Source: an uncultured Oscillibacter sp. (GTDB taxonomy: Bacteria > Bacillota > Clostridia > Oscillospirales > Oscillospiraceae). From it: DNA of 26,555 bases. Location of the stretch: assembly GCA_910585165.1 (NCBI GenBank), contig CAJUBX010000021.1, forward strand, positions 1 to 26,555, given 5' to 3'. The position numbers were made by a program, and so were the translations under genes. This document shows, piece by piece, positions 1-8,062 of the stretch; within the stretch, counting starts at the first letter, position 1, and each line of letters opens with the position of its first letter. The notes beneath the pieces were generated by a model. The model saw only the letters and a list, made by a program, of their open reading frames with translations. It had not been told where the DNA came from and searched no databases.

Positions 1-389
1 ATGGCCTGCTTGAAGAAGGGGTCGGACTGCTCGTTGGCCTTCTCCTCCAGGGACAAAAGGCCGTTTTTCCGGGCGATCTGGGCCAGCTCCACCAGCTGGT
101 CGATGTAGCCCTTGGGGTCGAACATCTTGTTGTTCAGGATGATCTTAAAGTGCTTGGGCATGGCCTTGAGGGTGGAGCCGGGAAAGCTGGCCACCACGAT
201 GAAAATCGTACAGCCGATGGTGATGAAGATGGACGCCGCGTCGAAGAAGTTCCACAGGTTCCCCAGATTGAACTCAATCAGCTTCTTCCCCGCCTGAGCC
301 GCCGCAGGGCCGATGTTGATGCCCATGACGCAGCCCAGCAGGAACACGCCGAAGGCGCCGACAATGCCGATAATATAGTTTATATTCAT
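1..389 (-). CDS. motA: MotA flagellar stator subunit, N-terminal part (runs off the left edge)
   Basis: MotA forms with MotB the proton- or sodium-driven stator that turns the flagellum. Only the first 129 codons are present. The protein begins MNINYIIGIVGAFGVF, a first membrane segment. A second hydrophobic segment follows at about residues 51 to 67 (IFITIGCTIFIVVASFP), then a cytoplasmic stretch with the family-like sequence LKAMPKHFKIILNNK and LAQIARKNGLLSLEE. This matches the order of MotA/TolQ/ExbB proteins, and the LxxLAxxARKNGLLSLE pattern is typical of MotA. The ATG start is at 389 to 387. A loose GGGGAGCGAGG ribosome site lies upstream. It is the last gene of the fla operon visible here and lies 64 nt after flbD. 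motB is expected just beyond the edge, but that cannot be seen. Confidence 0.93.
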   Translation of the reverse strand, partial: MNINYIIGIVGAFGVFLLGCVMGINIGPAAAQAGKKLIEFNLGNLWNFFDAASIFITIGCTIFIVVASFPGSTLKAMPKHFKIILNNKMFDPKGYIDQLVELAQIARKNGLLSLEEKANEQSDPFFKQA

Positions 390-453
390 GAAGAAACGCC
401 TCGCTCCCCAGCCGGACAAAGGACCCCGGCCTGTGAATTTTATCTATATTCCA

Positions 454-669
454 TCAACGCTTGTCCGATACCGCGATCTCGCGGTGAATATCCTGGACCT
501 TGGCGTTGTACTCCGCGATTTTATGGATGATGTCCTCCACGCTCTCCCGCACCAGGTAGTAGTCGTGGTTCATCATGGTGATCTTGGTCTCGGGAATGCA
601 CTCGATATGCTCGATCTGCAAATGGTTCACCAGAAGCTTGTCATGGTTTCTCTTGGTCAGAAGAATCAT
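454..669 (-). CDS. flbD: FlbD family flagellar protein
   Basis: This small protein of 71 aa belongs to the FlbD family found between flgE and motA in fla operons of Bacillota and spirochaetes. Its precise role is unresolved; it is not the Caulobacter transcription activator of the same name. It begins MILLTKRNHDKLLVNHLQIEHIE, continues with PETKITMMNHDYYLVRESVEDII, and so matches the family pattern of MIxLTK, then a TxItLxNGxxYxVxES block. An in-frame ATG six codons upstream (687) exists. The start at 669 is preferred because the family starts with MIxLTK and because AAAGGGCGG sits 6 nt before it. A strong hairpin lies just upstream at 689 to 715, so translation may be affected by mRNA structure. 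Confidence 0.85.
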   Translation of the reverse strand: MILLTKRNHDKLLVNHLQIEHIECIPETKITMMNHDYYLVRESVEDIIHKIAEYNAKVQDIHREIAVSDKR

Positions 670-688
670 AATAGACCGCCCTTTCATG

Positions 689-715
689 CCCCGCCGGGGC
701 CATTGGCCCCGGCGG
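689..715 (-). other. strong hairpin between flgE and flbD
   Basis: There is a perfect 12 bp stem (CCCGCCGGGGCC) with a 3 nt loop. No U-run follows it on the minus strand, so it looks like an mRNA processing or stability element, or a weak attenuator, rather than an intrinsic terminator. Confidence 0.7.
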
Positions 716-783
716 GCAGCTGTTTTATTCAGCAGTTTGACGCGCGTTCCGCCCGGTATTTAAGGGACTGTTACAGGCCGCGA

Positions 784-2055
784 TCAGCGCTTCATGTTCA
801 CCAGTTCCTCCAGCATGGAGTCGGTGACGGTGATGATGCGGGTATTGGCCTGGTAGCCGCGCTGGGTGGTGATCAGCTCGGCGATTTCCTCCGCCAGGTC
901 CACGTTGGGGGCCTCCAGGAAACCCACCATCATCTTCGTGGACCCGGTGCCCAGGATATCGGTGCCGGGCGTATAGTCCGGCGTGTCGTTTGCGCCGCCG
1001 GCCCCGCCGCCGCCCTGGCCCCGGGGGGCCATGGAGCCGTTGACCTGGCTGATGCCCAGGTCCTTCTGCACGCCGCCCAGCATGCCCACGCTCAGCGCGC
1101 CCGCGCCCTCCTGGCACTTATAGTAGGACTCGCCGATATGGGTCACGCCGTTGGGGTTGGCCACCATGCCGATGGCAAGATACCCGATGGTGACGGGCTG
1201 GTCGTCCGCGTTGCTGATGCCGGTGATAGCTCCGGTCTTCGCGTCGATGCTGATGCTGCTCAGCTGGGCGAACTCGTACTCCTCCTCCACGGTGGTGGCG
1301 TCCGGGTCGTTGCCCGCGTTTCCTCCGCCCTGGCCGTCGTCGTGGTAAATCGGCTTGTCGTCCACCAGCTTGTTGGCCACGGCGTTGGCGTCGGTGACGG
1401 GCTTGCCGTCCGCGCCGATGTCGGTCCGGGCGTAGCGGATGATATAGGAGACCTTCTCCTCGCCGTTCACGGTTGTCACCTGCTTTTCCCACCTGGGCAG
1501 GCGGATGGGCACCAGCTGGTCGCTGATCTTCTGCCGCTCCTTCATTTTGCCGTCCGCGCCGACGTACTCCTCTTTCTCGCTGGTGGCCATGAAGCCGTAG
1601 ACCACGTTGCCCTTGCTGTCCACCAGGTAGTTGTCCGGGCCGAACTTGAAGTCGCCCACCCGGGTGAGGTTCAGGGATTTCAGGTTTTCCGCAGTGAAGT
1701 CCTCGTAATTTTCCGGGTTGGTGCTGGCGGCCGTGTCCTTGGTTCCCACCAGGAAGAATCCGTCGCCCACCAGGGCGCAGTCCGTGGGGTTGCCGGGGTT
1801 GTAGCTGGAGGAGGACATGTTCAGGTCGATGCTCCCCACCATGGAGCCGTAGCCCAGCTGGGAGGGGTTCATACCGCCCACGCTCAAAGAGCCGTTGGAC
1901 CCGGCGGAGTACATGCTGTACACGCTGTCCCGGAAGACGGTTCTCTGCTTTTTATAGCCCTGGGTGTTGACGTTGGCCACGTTGTTGCCGATAACGCTCA
2001 GCTTCTGCATGTGGGCCTTCAGGCCCGCAACGGATGCGTACATGGATCCGGTCAT
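784..2055 (-). CDS. flgE: Flagellar hook protein FlgE
   Basis: FlgE polymerises outside the cell into the hook that joins rod and filament. The 423 aa protein has the N-terminal rod/hook motif (NNVANVNTQGYKKQR, about residues 24 to 38). The central FlgE/F/G signature VGDGFFLVG lies at about 97 to 105. The C-terminal hook/rod motif reads EIAELITTQRGYQANTRIITVTDSMLEELVNMKR and forms the paired terminal coiled coil. The middle is a variable surface-exposed region containing a glycine-rich stretch (GQGGGGAGGANDTP). ATG at 2055 is chosen over the ATG four codons on, because AAAGGAG lies 12 nt before it and the family usually begins MxxSM. It is the longest axial gene here. A 97 bp spacer with hairpins separates it from the preceding gene, and a strong hairpin follows it. 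Confidence 0.96.
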   Translation of the reverse strand: MTGSMYASVAGLKAHMQKLSVIGNNVANVNTQGYKKQRTVFRDSVYSMYSAGSNGSLSVGGMNPSQLGYGSMVGSIDLNMSSSSYNPGNPTDCALVGDGFFLVGTKDTAASTNPENYEDFTAENLKSLNLTRVGDFKFGPDNYLVDSKGNVVYGFMATSEKEEYVGADGKMKERQKISDQLVPIRLPRWEKQVTTVNGEEKVSYIIRYARTDIGADGKPVTDANAVANKLVDDKPIYHDDGQGGGNAGNDPDATTVEEEYEFAQLSSISIDAKTGAITGISNADDQPVTIGYLAIGMVANPNGVTHIGESYYKCQEGAGALSVGMLGGVQKDLGISQVNGSMAPRGQGGGGAGGANDTPDYTPGTDILGTGSTKMMVGFLEAPNVDLAEEIAELITTQRGYQANTRIITVTDSMLEELVNMKR

Positions 2056-2097
2056 AGGGAAATTGAACTCCTTTCGAATTCTTGGCGCCGCCCGGGC

Positions 2098-2141
2098 CCC
2101 GTCAGTCGGACGGGACCCGATGGCCTCCGAAAATCCGGTCC
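2098..2141 (-). other. overlapping hairpins upstream of flgE
   Basis: Two stems share bases and cannot both form. One is CCCGTC/GACGGG (2098 to 2114, 6 bp). The other is GGACCCGAT with ATCCGGTCC (2113 to 2141, 9 positions, one mismatch). They lie in the flgE 5' spacer on the transcribed strand. No U-run follows. Confidence 0.5.
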
Positions 2142-2152
2142 TGCCATTTCGC

Positions 2153-2521
2153 TTACAGGAACACGGCGCCGTCTATGTTGGTGAATACGCTGTCCTTCAT
2201 CTCGTCCTGGGTAATCGCCGTAATGACTCTGGCGTGGGGGACGTTGATGATGAAGGCCTTCTCGGTGTCCATCGCCAGGATGTTGGTAGCGCCCTTGGCC
2301 TGGGCCCGGACCATGCTGCCTTGTATCTGGTCGATGAGGTCCGGGGTGATTTCGATGCCCCGCTCCTCGGCCCGGCTTCTGGCGTGTTTGGAGAACTCGA
2401 CCTCCTGTCCGGCCCTGGTCAGCTCCGCCTGCAGCGCCGCGGCAAAGCCGCCCGCCGCCGTCCGCTTCCCCGCGTCCGGTATCTGCCGTATCGGGCTCTT
2501 TCCTGCTACGCGTTCAATCAC
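2153..2521 (-). CDS. TIGR02530-type flagellar operon protein
   Basis: This 122 aa protein matches the small conserved family found between flgD and flgE in Bacillota fla operons (TIGR02530). The molecular role is unknown; a role in hook assembly is inferred from position only. Recognisable parts are the block FSKHARSRAEERGIEITPDLIDQIQGSMVRAQAKGA and the following ILAMDTEKAFIINVPHARVITAI, with a conserved ending in which a Thr/Asn-containing stretch precedes IDGAVFL. The start is GTG at 2521. The stop codon of flgD lies inside the GAGGTGAT ribosome site of this gene, 12 nt upstream, which implies translational coupling. It has no signal peptide or membrane segment. Confidence 0.85.
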   Translation of the reverse strand: MIERVAGKSPIRQIPDAGKRTAAGGFAAALQAELTRAGQEVEFSKHARSRAEERGIEITPDLIDQIQGSMVRAQAKGATNILAMDTEKAFIINVPHARVITAITQDEMKDSVFTNIDGAVFL

Positions 2522-2533
2522 GTGGAAATCACC

Positions 2534-3115
2534 TCATTCTTCGCCGTTCTCCCCGCCGCCGGAAGGATTCTGCGCCTCTGCGCCGGGCTCCGCAGGATTC
2601 GCCGGGTCCGTGGGATTCGTGGGATTGGCCGGGTCTGCCGGATCGGTTTCTCCGCCTTCCACCTTGTCGTCCTCCTTGGGGGGAGGCAGCTTGCCCACGG
2701 CCATGATTTCGCTGAGGTAATAGTACTCCTTGTTGTCTATGAAGACCACCTGCTGGCCGTCAATGGTGCCGGTGCCGGTGACCTCGCCGTAGATTTCCTC
2801 CAGCTTTCCGTCCTCGCCGTATTTGCCCACGGTGACATTCTTGCCCACCAGGGAGGCGGAGTAGTTCATGGTCACGGCGTCGGTCATGTTGACCATGGAG
2901 GTAATCATCTGCATCTGCACCATCTGGTTCAGCATCTCGGAGGTGTCCATGGTATCGTCGATGCCCTGGCTGGTCAATTGGGTAATCATCAAGGTGATGA
3001 AGTCCGTCATGTCCAGGTCCATGTTGCTGCCCTTTTTGGCGATGGTGATCTCCTTGCCGTTATCCAGCTTATGGGTGCCGTAGAGACTGCTGATGTCTCG
3101 CATTAAATCGCTCAC
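2534..3115 (-). CDS. flgD: Flagellar hook capping protein FlgD
   Basis: FlgD caps the growing hook and directs FlgE polymerisation. The 193 aa protein has the N-terminal hook-cap signature: DFITLMITQLTSQGIDDTMDTSEMLNQMVQMQMITSMVNM (about residues 37 to 76). This corresponds to the usual FLxLLxxQLxxQDPxxPxDxxxmxxQmaqms, although here the classical QDP is replaced by QGIDDT. A compact beta region follows (SLVGKNVTVG and VTGTGTIDGQQVVFIDNKEYYYLSEI). The C-terminal 35 or so residues are an acidic, proline-rich tail of repeated NPxDPA units. The start is GTG at 3115, with AAGGAG seven nt upstream, just after the fliK stop. The usual FlgD C-terminal Ig-like and Tudor domains are short or absent, as in other small Gram-positive FlgD proteins. 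Confidence 0.9.
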   Translation of the reverse strand: MSDLMRDISSLYGTHKLDNGKEITIAKKGSNMDLDMTDFITLMITQLTSQGIDDTMDTSEMLNQMVQMQMITSMVNMTDAVTMNYSASLVGKNVTVGKYGEDGKLEEIYGEVTGTGTIDGQQVVFIDNKEYYYLSEIMAVGKLPPPKEDDKVEGGETDPADPANPTNPTDPANPAEPGAEAQNPSGGGENGEE

Positions 3116-3130
3116 TTGCTCGCTCCTTCC

Positions 3131-4249
3131 TCATTCCCCGTCCATGGGGATCAGTCCCAGCCGGAGCTGCTGGAGGAAGTCCTCGCTGCGGGCCTCCTGC
3201 TTTTGCCGCTGCTCCTGCCGGCGGCGCTGATGATGCTCCTGCTGCTGCTCGTAAAGGTCCTGCCGCTGGCTCTCCTCCTGGCGGGGAACCTCCACCCGGA
3301 CCTCCTGCTGGGTCTCCCGGCCGAGCAGCTGCTCCAGCCCCGCAGTGTTTTTGGACAAGAGCTCCTGGGTGCTGCGGTTTTCGGCGTGCAGCTGGACCAC
3401 CAGGCCGCCTTCCTTGTTCCAGGTCATTTCCACGGTCACTTTCCCCAGATTCTCCGGGGTCAGCTGGAGCTCCACGCGGGTCTCCCCGTTTTGCAGGGCC
3501 TCCGCCAGCTTGGAGCCCACCTGCTTTTCTACGGGTTCGTGGCTCTCCGCAGCCTTGGGGGCCTCGCCCACCTTCACCGGAACGGCCTTCACGTCCTCAA
3601 AGACGGGGGTCTCGCCTTCCATGGCCTGGGGCTCCGGGGTTTCCTCCCTGCCGGAGGATTCCGCCTCCACCGTCCTGGCCTCGCCGGTTTCCGCCTTCAC
3701 CTCCACGGTGCGCTCCTGGGTGTTCTGCGCCCGCTCCGGGGCCTCGACGGCCTGGGGAAGCTCTTTTGCCAGGGGCTGGCCTTCGGTTTGGCCCGCGCCG
3801 TCCTCCACCGGGAGTTCAAGGCTCTCCGCCTCCGGGGCAAAGCTCCGCTCCTCCGGCGTCAGGACGGTCTCCGCCGCCAGGGGGGCAGCCTCGTCCACGG
3901 CGGCTTCCGCCTGCGCCTCCGGCGCTATGGTCTGCTCCACAGGCACCACCGGGGCCTGCATCGCCGCCATCGCCGCCAGGACCATCCGCTCCTCCAGCTC
4001 CCTGCCGTCCTCAAAGACGGCCTGAGGCTGTTCTTCCGTTTCCTGGGTTTCCTGCGCGCCCTGGGCCTCCTGGGGTTTTTGCGCCGCGTCCGCCTTCTCC
4101 GGCTTGGGAGCCTGGGCGGCGTCCGCCTGCTTTTGCTCCAGCAGCTTCTGGAAGCCCTCCTTCTGCGCGGGGGACGCGTCCTTCTTCGCCGCCGGGGCCG
4201 CCTGGGGAATCTGCGCGTTTGCCAGCATGGTGTTGATCAACTGTTCCAT
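3131..4249 (-). CDS. fliK: Flagellar hook-length control protein FliK
   Basis: FliK is a secreted molecular ruler that switches the export gate from hook to filament substrates. The 372 aa protein has a long, low-complexity N-terminal two-thirds rich in Ala, Glu, Gln and Pro. The conserved C-terminal Flg_hook domain lies at about residues 232 to 290 and contains VELQLTPENLGKVTVEM, then GGLVVQLHAENRSTQELL and GLEQLL. A Gln/Arg-rich tail follows, containing EQQQEHHQRRRQEQRQ. The ATG at 4249 is preceded by an excellent AAGGAGGTGA site. The composition and domain order are typical of FliK, and length varies widely in the family. flgD starts 15 nt after the stop. Confidence 0.92.
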   Translation of the reverse strand: MEQLINTMLANAQIPQAAPAAKKDASPAQKEGFQKLLEQKQADAAQAPKPEKADAAQKPQEAQGAQETQETEEQPQAVFEDGRELEERMVLAAMAAMQAPVVPVEQTIAPEAQAEAAVDEAAPLAAETVLTPEERSFAPEAESLELPVEDGAGQTEGQPLAKELPQAVEAPERAQNTQERTVEVKAETGEARTVEAESSGREETPEPQAMEGETPVFEDVKAVPVKVGEAPKAAESHEPVEKQVGSKLAEALQNGETRVELQLTPENLGKVTVEMTWNKEGGLVVQLHAENRSTQELLSKNTAGLEQLLGRETQQEVRVEVPRQEESQRQDLYEQQQEHHQRRRQEQRQKQEARSEDFLQQLRLGLIPMDGE

Positions 4250-4317
4250 TCTTTCACCTCCTTGCCGTTATTAAGGTATCTATTTCCAAACGGCGCGCCG
4301 CGCCGCGTGGAACAAAC

Positions 4318-4764
4318 TCACGAGGCCGCGTGGGCCCGGGCGGAGCTGACGAATTCCTCGATGAACAGCTCCTCGCTTTTGGCCTCCTCCTTGTGGTAGG
4401 CCTCCAGTTTCTTCTCCTTGAGCTTCTCGATGGAGGAGGTTTCCTTCTTCGCCTCCACCATGGCCTCCCGGCGCTTCTCCGCCTCGGCCTCCAGCTCCTC
4501 CAGGCGCTTGGTTTCCCGCTGAATTTCCTCCTCGGCGGCCCGGAGGGCGCTTTGGTACATCAGCGCCTCGGTGACGGGCATTCCCTCCAGCGCCCGGTCC
4601 CGGTAATCCTCGTTGCAGTCCCGGTACTCCCGCCAGAGCTTTTCCAGCAGCGCCTCCTGGGCCCGGACCCGGGCCACGGCCTCGGCGTGCTCCCCCTGAA
4701 GCACGCCCAGCACCTGCTGCTTGTAAGAAAGGACGGTATCCAAAGCAAACTTGAACTTCTTCAC
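4318..4764 (-). CDS. fliJ: Flagellar export chaperone FliJ
   Basis: FliJ is the central stalk-like coiled coil of the FliI ATPase ring and a general chaperone of flagellar export. The 148 aa protein starts MKKFKFALDTVLSYKQQ, matching the family pattern MxxFxFxLxxvLxyr. The rest is almost entirely charged alpha helix with heptad character (EEEIQRETKRLEELEAEAEKRREAMVEAKK). The start is GTG at 4764, with AAAGGAG nine nt upstream. It directly follows fliI (23 nt gap), as in nearly all Bacillota fla operons. The identification rests on position plus the N-terminal motif, since coiled-coil sequence alone would not be specific. Confidence 0.9.
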   Translation of the reverse strand: MKKFKFALDTVLSYKQQVLGVLQGEHAEAVARVRAQEALLEKLWREYRDCNEDYRDRALEGMPVTEALMYQSALRAAEEEIQRETKRLEELEAEAEKRREAMVEAKKETSSIEKLKEKKLEAYHKEEAKSEELFIEEFVSSARAHAAS

Positions 4765-4787
4765 GAAACGGTTCTCCTTTGATTCGG

Positions 4788-6089
4788 TCAGCTCAGTATC
4801 TTTTTCATCTGCTCAACACACTGGTCATAGCTGAACGCCTCGTCAATGTCCTGGGTCAAAAAGGCGTTCACCGCTTCAATCTTGGAAAGGGCGTAATCCA
4901 AATTCCGGTTGCTTCCCGGCTTGTAGGCGCCGATGGCCACCAGGTCCTGGTTCTTCTCGTAGGTGCTGAGGATATCCCGCAGCTGGGAGGCCAGCTGGCG
5001 GTGCTCCGGGGAGACGATCTCCACCATCAGCCGGGAGATGCTGGCGGACACGTCGATGGCCGGATAATGGTTGCTGTTGGCCAGGGCCCGGGAAAGGACG
5101 ATGTGCCCGTCCAGAATGCCCCGGACGGTGTCCGCAATGGGCTCGTTGGTGTCGTCGCCCTCCACCAGCACGGTGTACACGCCGGTGATGGAGCCTTTAT
5201 CGAAATTGCCGCTGCGCTCCAGGAGCTTGGGCATTTCCGCGTACATGGAGGGGGTGTAGCCCCGGCTGACCGGAGGCTCGCCGATGGCCAGGCCGATTTC
5301 CCGCTGGGCCATTGCGAACCGGGTCAGGGAGTCCATCATGAGAAGCACGTCGTAGCCCTGGTCCCGGAAGTACTCCGCAATGCCCGTAGCCACGCTGGGG
5401 CACTTCATCCGCAGCATGGCGGGCTGGTCGGAGGTGGCCACCACCAGCACGGAGCGGCGCATGCCCTCCTCCCCCAAATCCTTCTGGACGAACTCCAAAA
5501 CCTCCCGGCCGCGCTCGCCCACCAGGGCGATGACGTTGATGTCCGCCTTGACGTTTTTCGCAATCATGCCCATCAGCGTGGATTTCCCCACGCCGGAGCC
5601 GGCGAAGATGCCGATGCGCTGGCCCTTCCCGATGGTGATGGTGCCGTCGATGGCTTTTACTCCAAACTCCATCCGCTCCCGGATGGGGGGGCGGCGGAGG
5701 GGATTGATGTACGAACCGCCCACGCAGTAGGCGTCGCCCCCCTCAAAGGGGGCCTTGCCGTCAATGGGCTGGCCCATGGCGTTGATAATCCGGCCCCGGA
5801 GGAACTCCCCCACCCGCAGCGTCAGCTGCCGGCCGGTGTTGCGGACGAAGTTGCCCGCCGAGATGCCCGCCATGTCGGAATAGGGCATCAGCAGGATGTG
5901 GTCGTTCTTGAAGCCCACCACCTCGGCGGTGACCTGGCCGCCGGAGTCGCCGTTGTAAATCCGGCAGATGTCGCCCACGGCCGCCCGGCCTCCGCTGGCC
6001 TCGATGGACATGCCGACTATATTCTCAATTTTCCCGGTCAGGCTGTAGGTCTCCGCGTTGTACACCTGACGGATCATCTGCCGGAACAT
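4788..6089 (-). CDS. fliI: Flagellum-specific export ATPase FliI
   Basis: FliI hydrolyses ATP at the base of the flagellar type III export apparatus, where it unfolds and delivers substrates. The 433 aa protein is normal length. It has the N-terminal beta-barrel, the Walker A loop GIFAGSGVGKSTLMG with Lys169, the Walker B region VLLMMDSLTRFAMAQREIGL, and the type III ATPase signature GEPPVSRGYTPSMYAEMPKLLER. This separates it from F-type beta subunits. The ATG start at 6089 has AAAGGAG five to six nt upstream. It lies between fliH (16 nt gap) and fliJ. All catalytic motifs look intact. Confidence 0.97.
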   Translation of the reverse strand: MFRQMIRQVYNAETYSLTGKIENIVGMSIEASGGRAAVGDICRIYNGDSGGQVTAEVVGFKNDHILLMPYSDMAGISAGNFVRNTGRQLTLRVGEFLRGRIINAMGQPIDGKAPFEGGDAYCVGGSYINPLRRPPIRERMEFGVKAIDGTITIGKGQRIGIFAGSGVGKSTLMGMIAKNVKADINVIALVGERGREVLEFVQKDLGEEGMRRSVLVVATSDQPAMLRMKCPSVATGIAEYFRDQGYDVLLMMDSLTRFAMAQREIGLAIGEPPVSRGYTPSMYAEMPKLLERSGNFDKGSITGVYTVLVEGDDTNEPIADTVRGILDGHIVLSRALANSNHYPAIDVSASISRLMVEIVSPEHRQLASQLRDILSTYEKNQDLVAIGAYKPGSNRNLDYALSKIEAVNAFLTQDIDEAFSYDQCVEQMKKILS

Positions 6090-6105
6090 AGCCTCTCCTT
6101 TTGCC

Positions 6106-7023
6106 TCACACGCCGCCGCTGAAATTCAAACTGCCAAAGCCGGCGCTCTCCTCCACGGGTCCCGCGTCGGACAGCAGCGTCCGGATATGGTTCATCTGCG
6201 TGGCGGCGCTGGCGTCCACGATTTCGTCCGGGGTCTCAATAATGCAGGTGCCCGCCTCGTCGTCCGCCATGGGGATGATGCGTACCCGGTCCGAGAGGGC
6301 CGAAAGCGCCGCCGTCAGCGAGGCGGGAACCTTGGAAAGATGCTTGGCGTCGCATTCCGCGATATAGATATGGGCCCATTCCCGGCGCTTGCGCTTGTCA
6401 ATGGCGGTTTGAATCATCCGCCCGATGACCTCGCTGCTGCTTTTGAGGCTGACGCAGACCACCTTTTCCGCGATGGCGATGGCCAGGTCCCGCAGGTCGT
6501 CCACGTTCTCGTCCAGCTGGCGGTCCAGGGCGGCCCCCGCCCGCTCCAGGAATTTGTCAAAATCTGCGGCCAGCTCTTCGGCCTGCCGCTGCCGGGCCCG
6601 CTCGCCCTCCTGAAGGGCCTGGGCGGCTCCCTGGGCCAGGCCCTCGGCCCGCCCGGCCTCCAGGCCGCTTTGGCGGGAGGACTCGAAGAGCTCCTGGGTC
6701 TTGATTTCCGCCTCCAGGCGGGCCTGGTCCAAAATGGCCTCGGCCCGGCGGTGTGCGTCCGCAATGATCTGCTCCGCCTGAATCTGGGCGAAGCTCACCG
6801 GGTCCGGCTGGGGTTCGGGCTCCGGCCCGGGCCCGGAGGGCCCGGGGCTCTCCTCTCCCGTCCGGATTTCCATCTCCGGCGCCTCCTCCCCGCCGCCCTC
6901 CTCCGGGGGAGGGGGCGGCTCCGGCGGGGCGGGCTTCTCCTCTTCCAGGATCAGCTCCTCCGCCTTGGGGAAGCGGTAGGGCTCGGCCTTGGGACGCATG
7001 ATGGATTTCCAAATACTAGGCAA
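6106..7023 (-). CDS. fliH: Flagellar assembly protein FliH
   Basis: FliH binds FliI and links it to the C ring, regulating the export ATPase. The 305 aa protein has an acidic proline-rich region near the N-terminus (PPEPPPPPEEGGG, about residues 30 to 85). A long Ala/Glu coiled coil follows (AQIQAEQIIADAHRRAEAILDQARLEAE), containing the GxxxG-like EAGRAEGLAQGAAQA. The C-terminal FliH/YscL domain includes DLAIAIAEKVVCVSLKSS, DKRKRREWAHIYIAECDA and CIIETPDEIVDASAATQMNHI. The start is taken as TTG at 7023, overlapping the fliG end by 8 nt, because AAAGGA lies 8 nt upstream and MPSIWKSI resembles the usual FliH N-terminus. ATG at 6999 is the alternative and has only a weak GGAAA site. Confidence 0.9.
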   Translation of the reverse strand: MPSIWKSIMRPKAEPYRFPKAEELILEEEKPAPPEPPPPPEEGGGEEAPEMEIRTGEESPGPSGPGPEPEPQPDPVSFAQIQAEQIIADAHRRAEAILDQARLEAEIKTQELFESSRQSGLEAGRAEGLAQGAAQALQEGERARQRQAEELAADFDKFLERAGAALDRQLDENVDDLRDLAIAIAEKVVCVSLKSSSEVIGRMIQTAIDKRKRREWAHIYIAECDAKHLSKVPASLTAALSALSDRVRIIPMADDEAGTCIIETPDEIVDASAATQMNHIRTLLSDAGPVEESAGFGSLNFSGGV

Positions 7024-8062
7024 TGATATCGTCCTTTCCGCCCTTCAGGATGATGATCTCACCCTTCTCCTCCAGACCGCGGATAATGCCGACAATGCGC
7101 TGCTGGGCCTCCTCCACGTCCTTCATGCGGACGTTGGAGGTGATCTCCAGGTCGTCCTTGATGCTCTGGGCCATGCGGGTGGACATATTGGAGAACAGCT
7201 TGTTGGCCACCTCCGTATTGGCGGCCTTGAGGGCCAGCACCAGGTCTCTGGGGTCGCAGTCCCGGACGAAGCGCTGCACGGAGCGGTCGTCCATGGTGAT
7301 GATGTCCTCGAAAACGAACATCCGCTTGCGGATCTCGTCCGCAAGGTCGGGGTCGGACAGGCCGTCGAAGATGTTTTTCTCGCTGGTCCGGTCCAGGTTG
7401 TTCATCACGTCGGCCACATAGTCGATGCCGCCGACCTTGATGTTGGTATCGGTCATGATGTTGGAGAAGCGGTTGTGCATTTCGGCCTCCACAATCTTGA
7501 TGGCCGCCGGGGAGACGCTGTCCAGCTTGGCGATGCTCTCCACCACCTGAATCTGCTTCTTCTCCTCCAGCTGGGCCACCACCCCCGCCGCCTTGTCCGC
7601 GTCCACATAGCTGAGGACCAGGGCGATGGTCTGGGGCCGCTCCCCCCGCAGGGCGGAGTACAGGGATTTGATGTCCGCCTTGTCCATAAAGGAGAACTCC
7701 CGGTTTTTCAGGCTCTTGGTGACCTTGCCCAGAAGCTCCGCCGCCGCCTGCTCGCCGTAGGCCTTCTCCAGGACGGCCCGGGCGTATTCCAGCCCGCCCT
7801 CGGTAACGGCCTTGTTGGTCAGGCACAGCTGGTAGAACTCGTTGAGAATGTCCTCCGTCTGCTGGGTGCTCAGCACCCCCAGGCGGGCCACCTCCAGCGT
7901 GAGCTGCTCCACCTCCTCGTCCTCCATGTACTTATAGAGGAGGGACGCCTTCTCGGCTCCCAGGGCGATGATGACGGCCGCCGCCTTCTGGGCGGTGTTG
8001 AGCTCCGCCTGGGGCTTTCCGCCTTTCGCCGCCTGGGGGGCGGCCGTTGCGGTCTCAGCCAT
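7016..8062 (-). CDS. fliG: Flagellar motor switch protein FliG
   Basis: FliG forms the torque-generating layer of the C ring and touches MotA. The 348 aa protein is normal length (about 335 to 345). N-terminal FliG domain: AAVIIALGAEKASLLYKYMEDEEVEQLTLEVARL. Middle domain: LVLSYVDADKAAGVVAQL, a variant of the classical HPQ region in which the usual EHPQ is replaced by SYVD. C-terminal domain: MFVFEDIITMDDRSVQRFVRDCDPRDLVLALKAA, the highly conserved charged torque helix region, ending in VRMKDVEEAQQRIVGIIRGLEEKGEIII. The ATG at 8062 overlaps the fliF stop by 8 nt with AAAGGGGG upstream, so translation is probably coupled. Confidence 0.96.
   Translation of the reverse strand: MAETATAAPQAAKGGKPQAELNTAQKAAAVIIALGAEKASLLYKYMEDEEVEQLTLEVARLGVLSTQQTEDILNEFYQLCLTNKAVTEGGLEYARAVLEKAYGEQAAAELLGKVTKSLKNREFSFMDKADIKSLYSALRGERPQTIALVLSYVDADKAAGVVAQLEEKKQIQVVESIAKLDSVSPAAIKIVEAEMHNRFSNIMTDTNIKVGGIDYVADVMNNLDRTSEKNIFDGLSDPDLADEIRKRMFVFEDIITMDDRSVQRFVRDCDPRDLVLALKAANTEVANKLFSNMSTRMAQSIKDDLEITSNVRMKDVEEAQQRIVGIIRGLEEKGEIIILKGGKDDIIA

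Noticed and set aside
388..2184. Long plus-strand open frame of 598 codons over flgE and flbD
   Set aside because: It is antisense to clearly recognised genes, lacks family similarity and has the His/Val/Gly-rich composition typical of shadow frames in GC-rich DNA.
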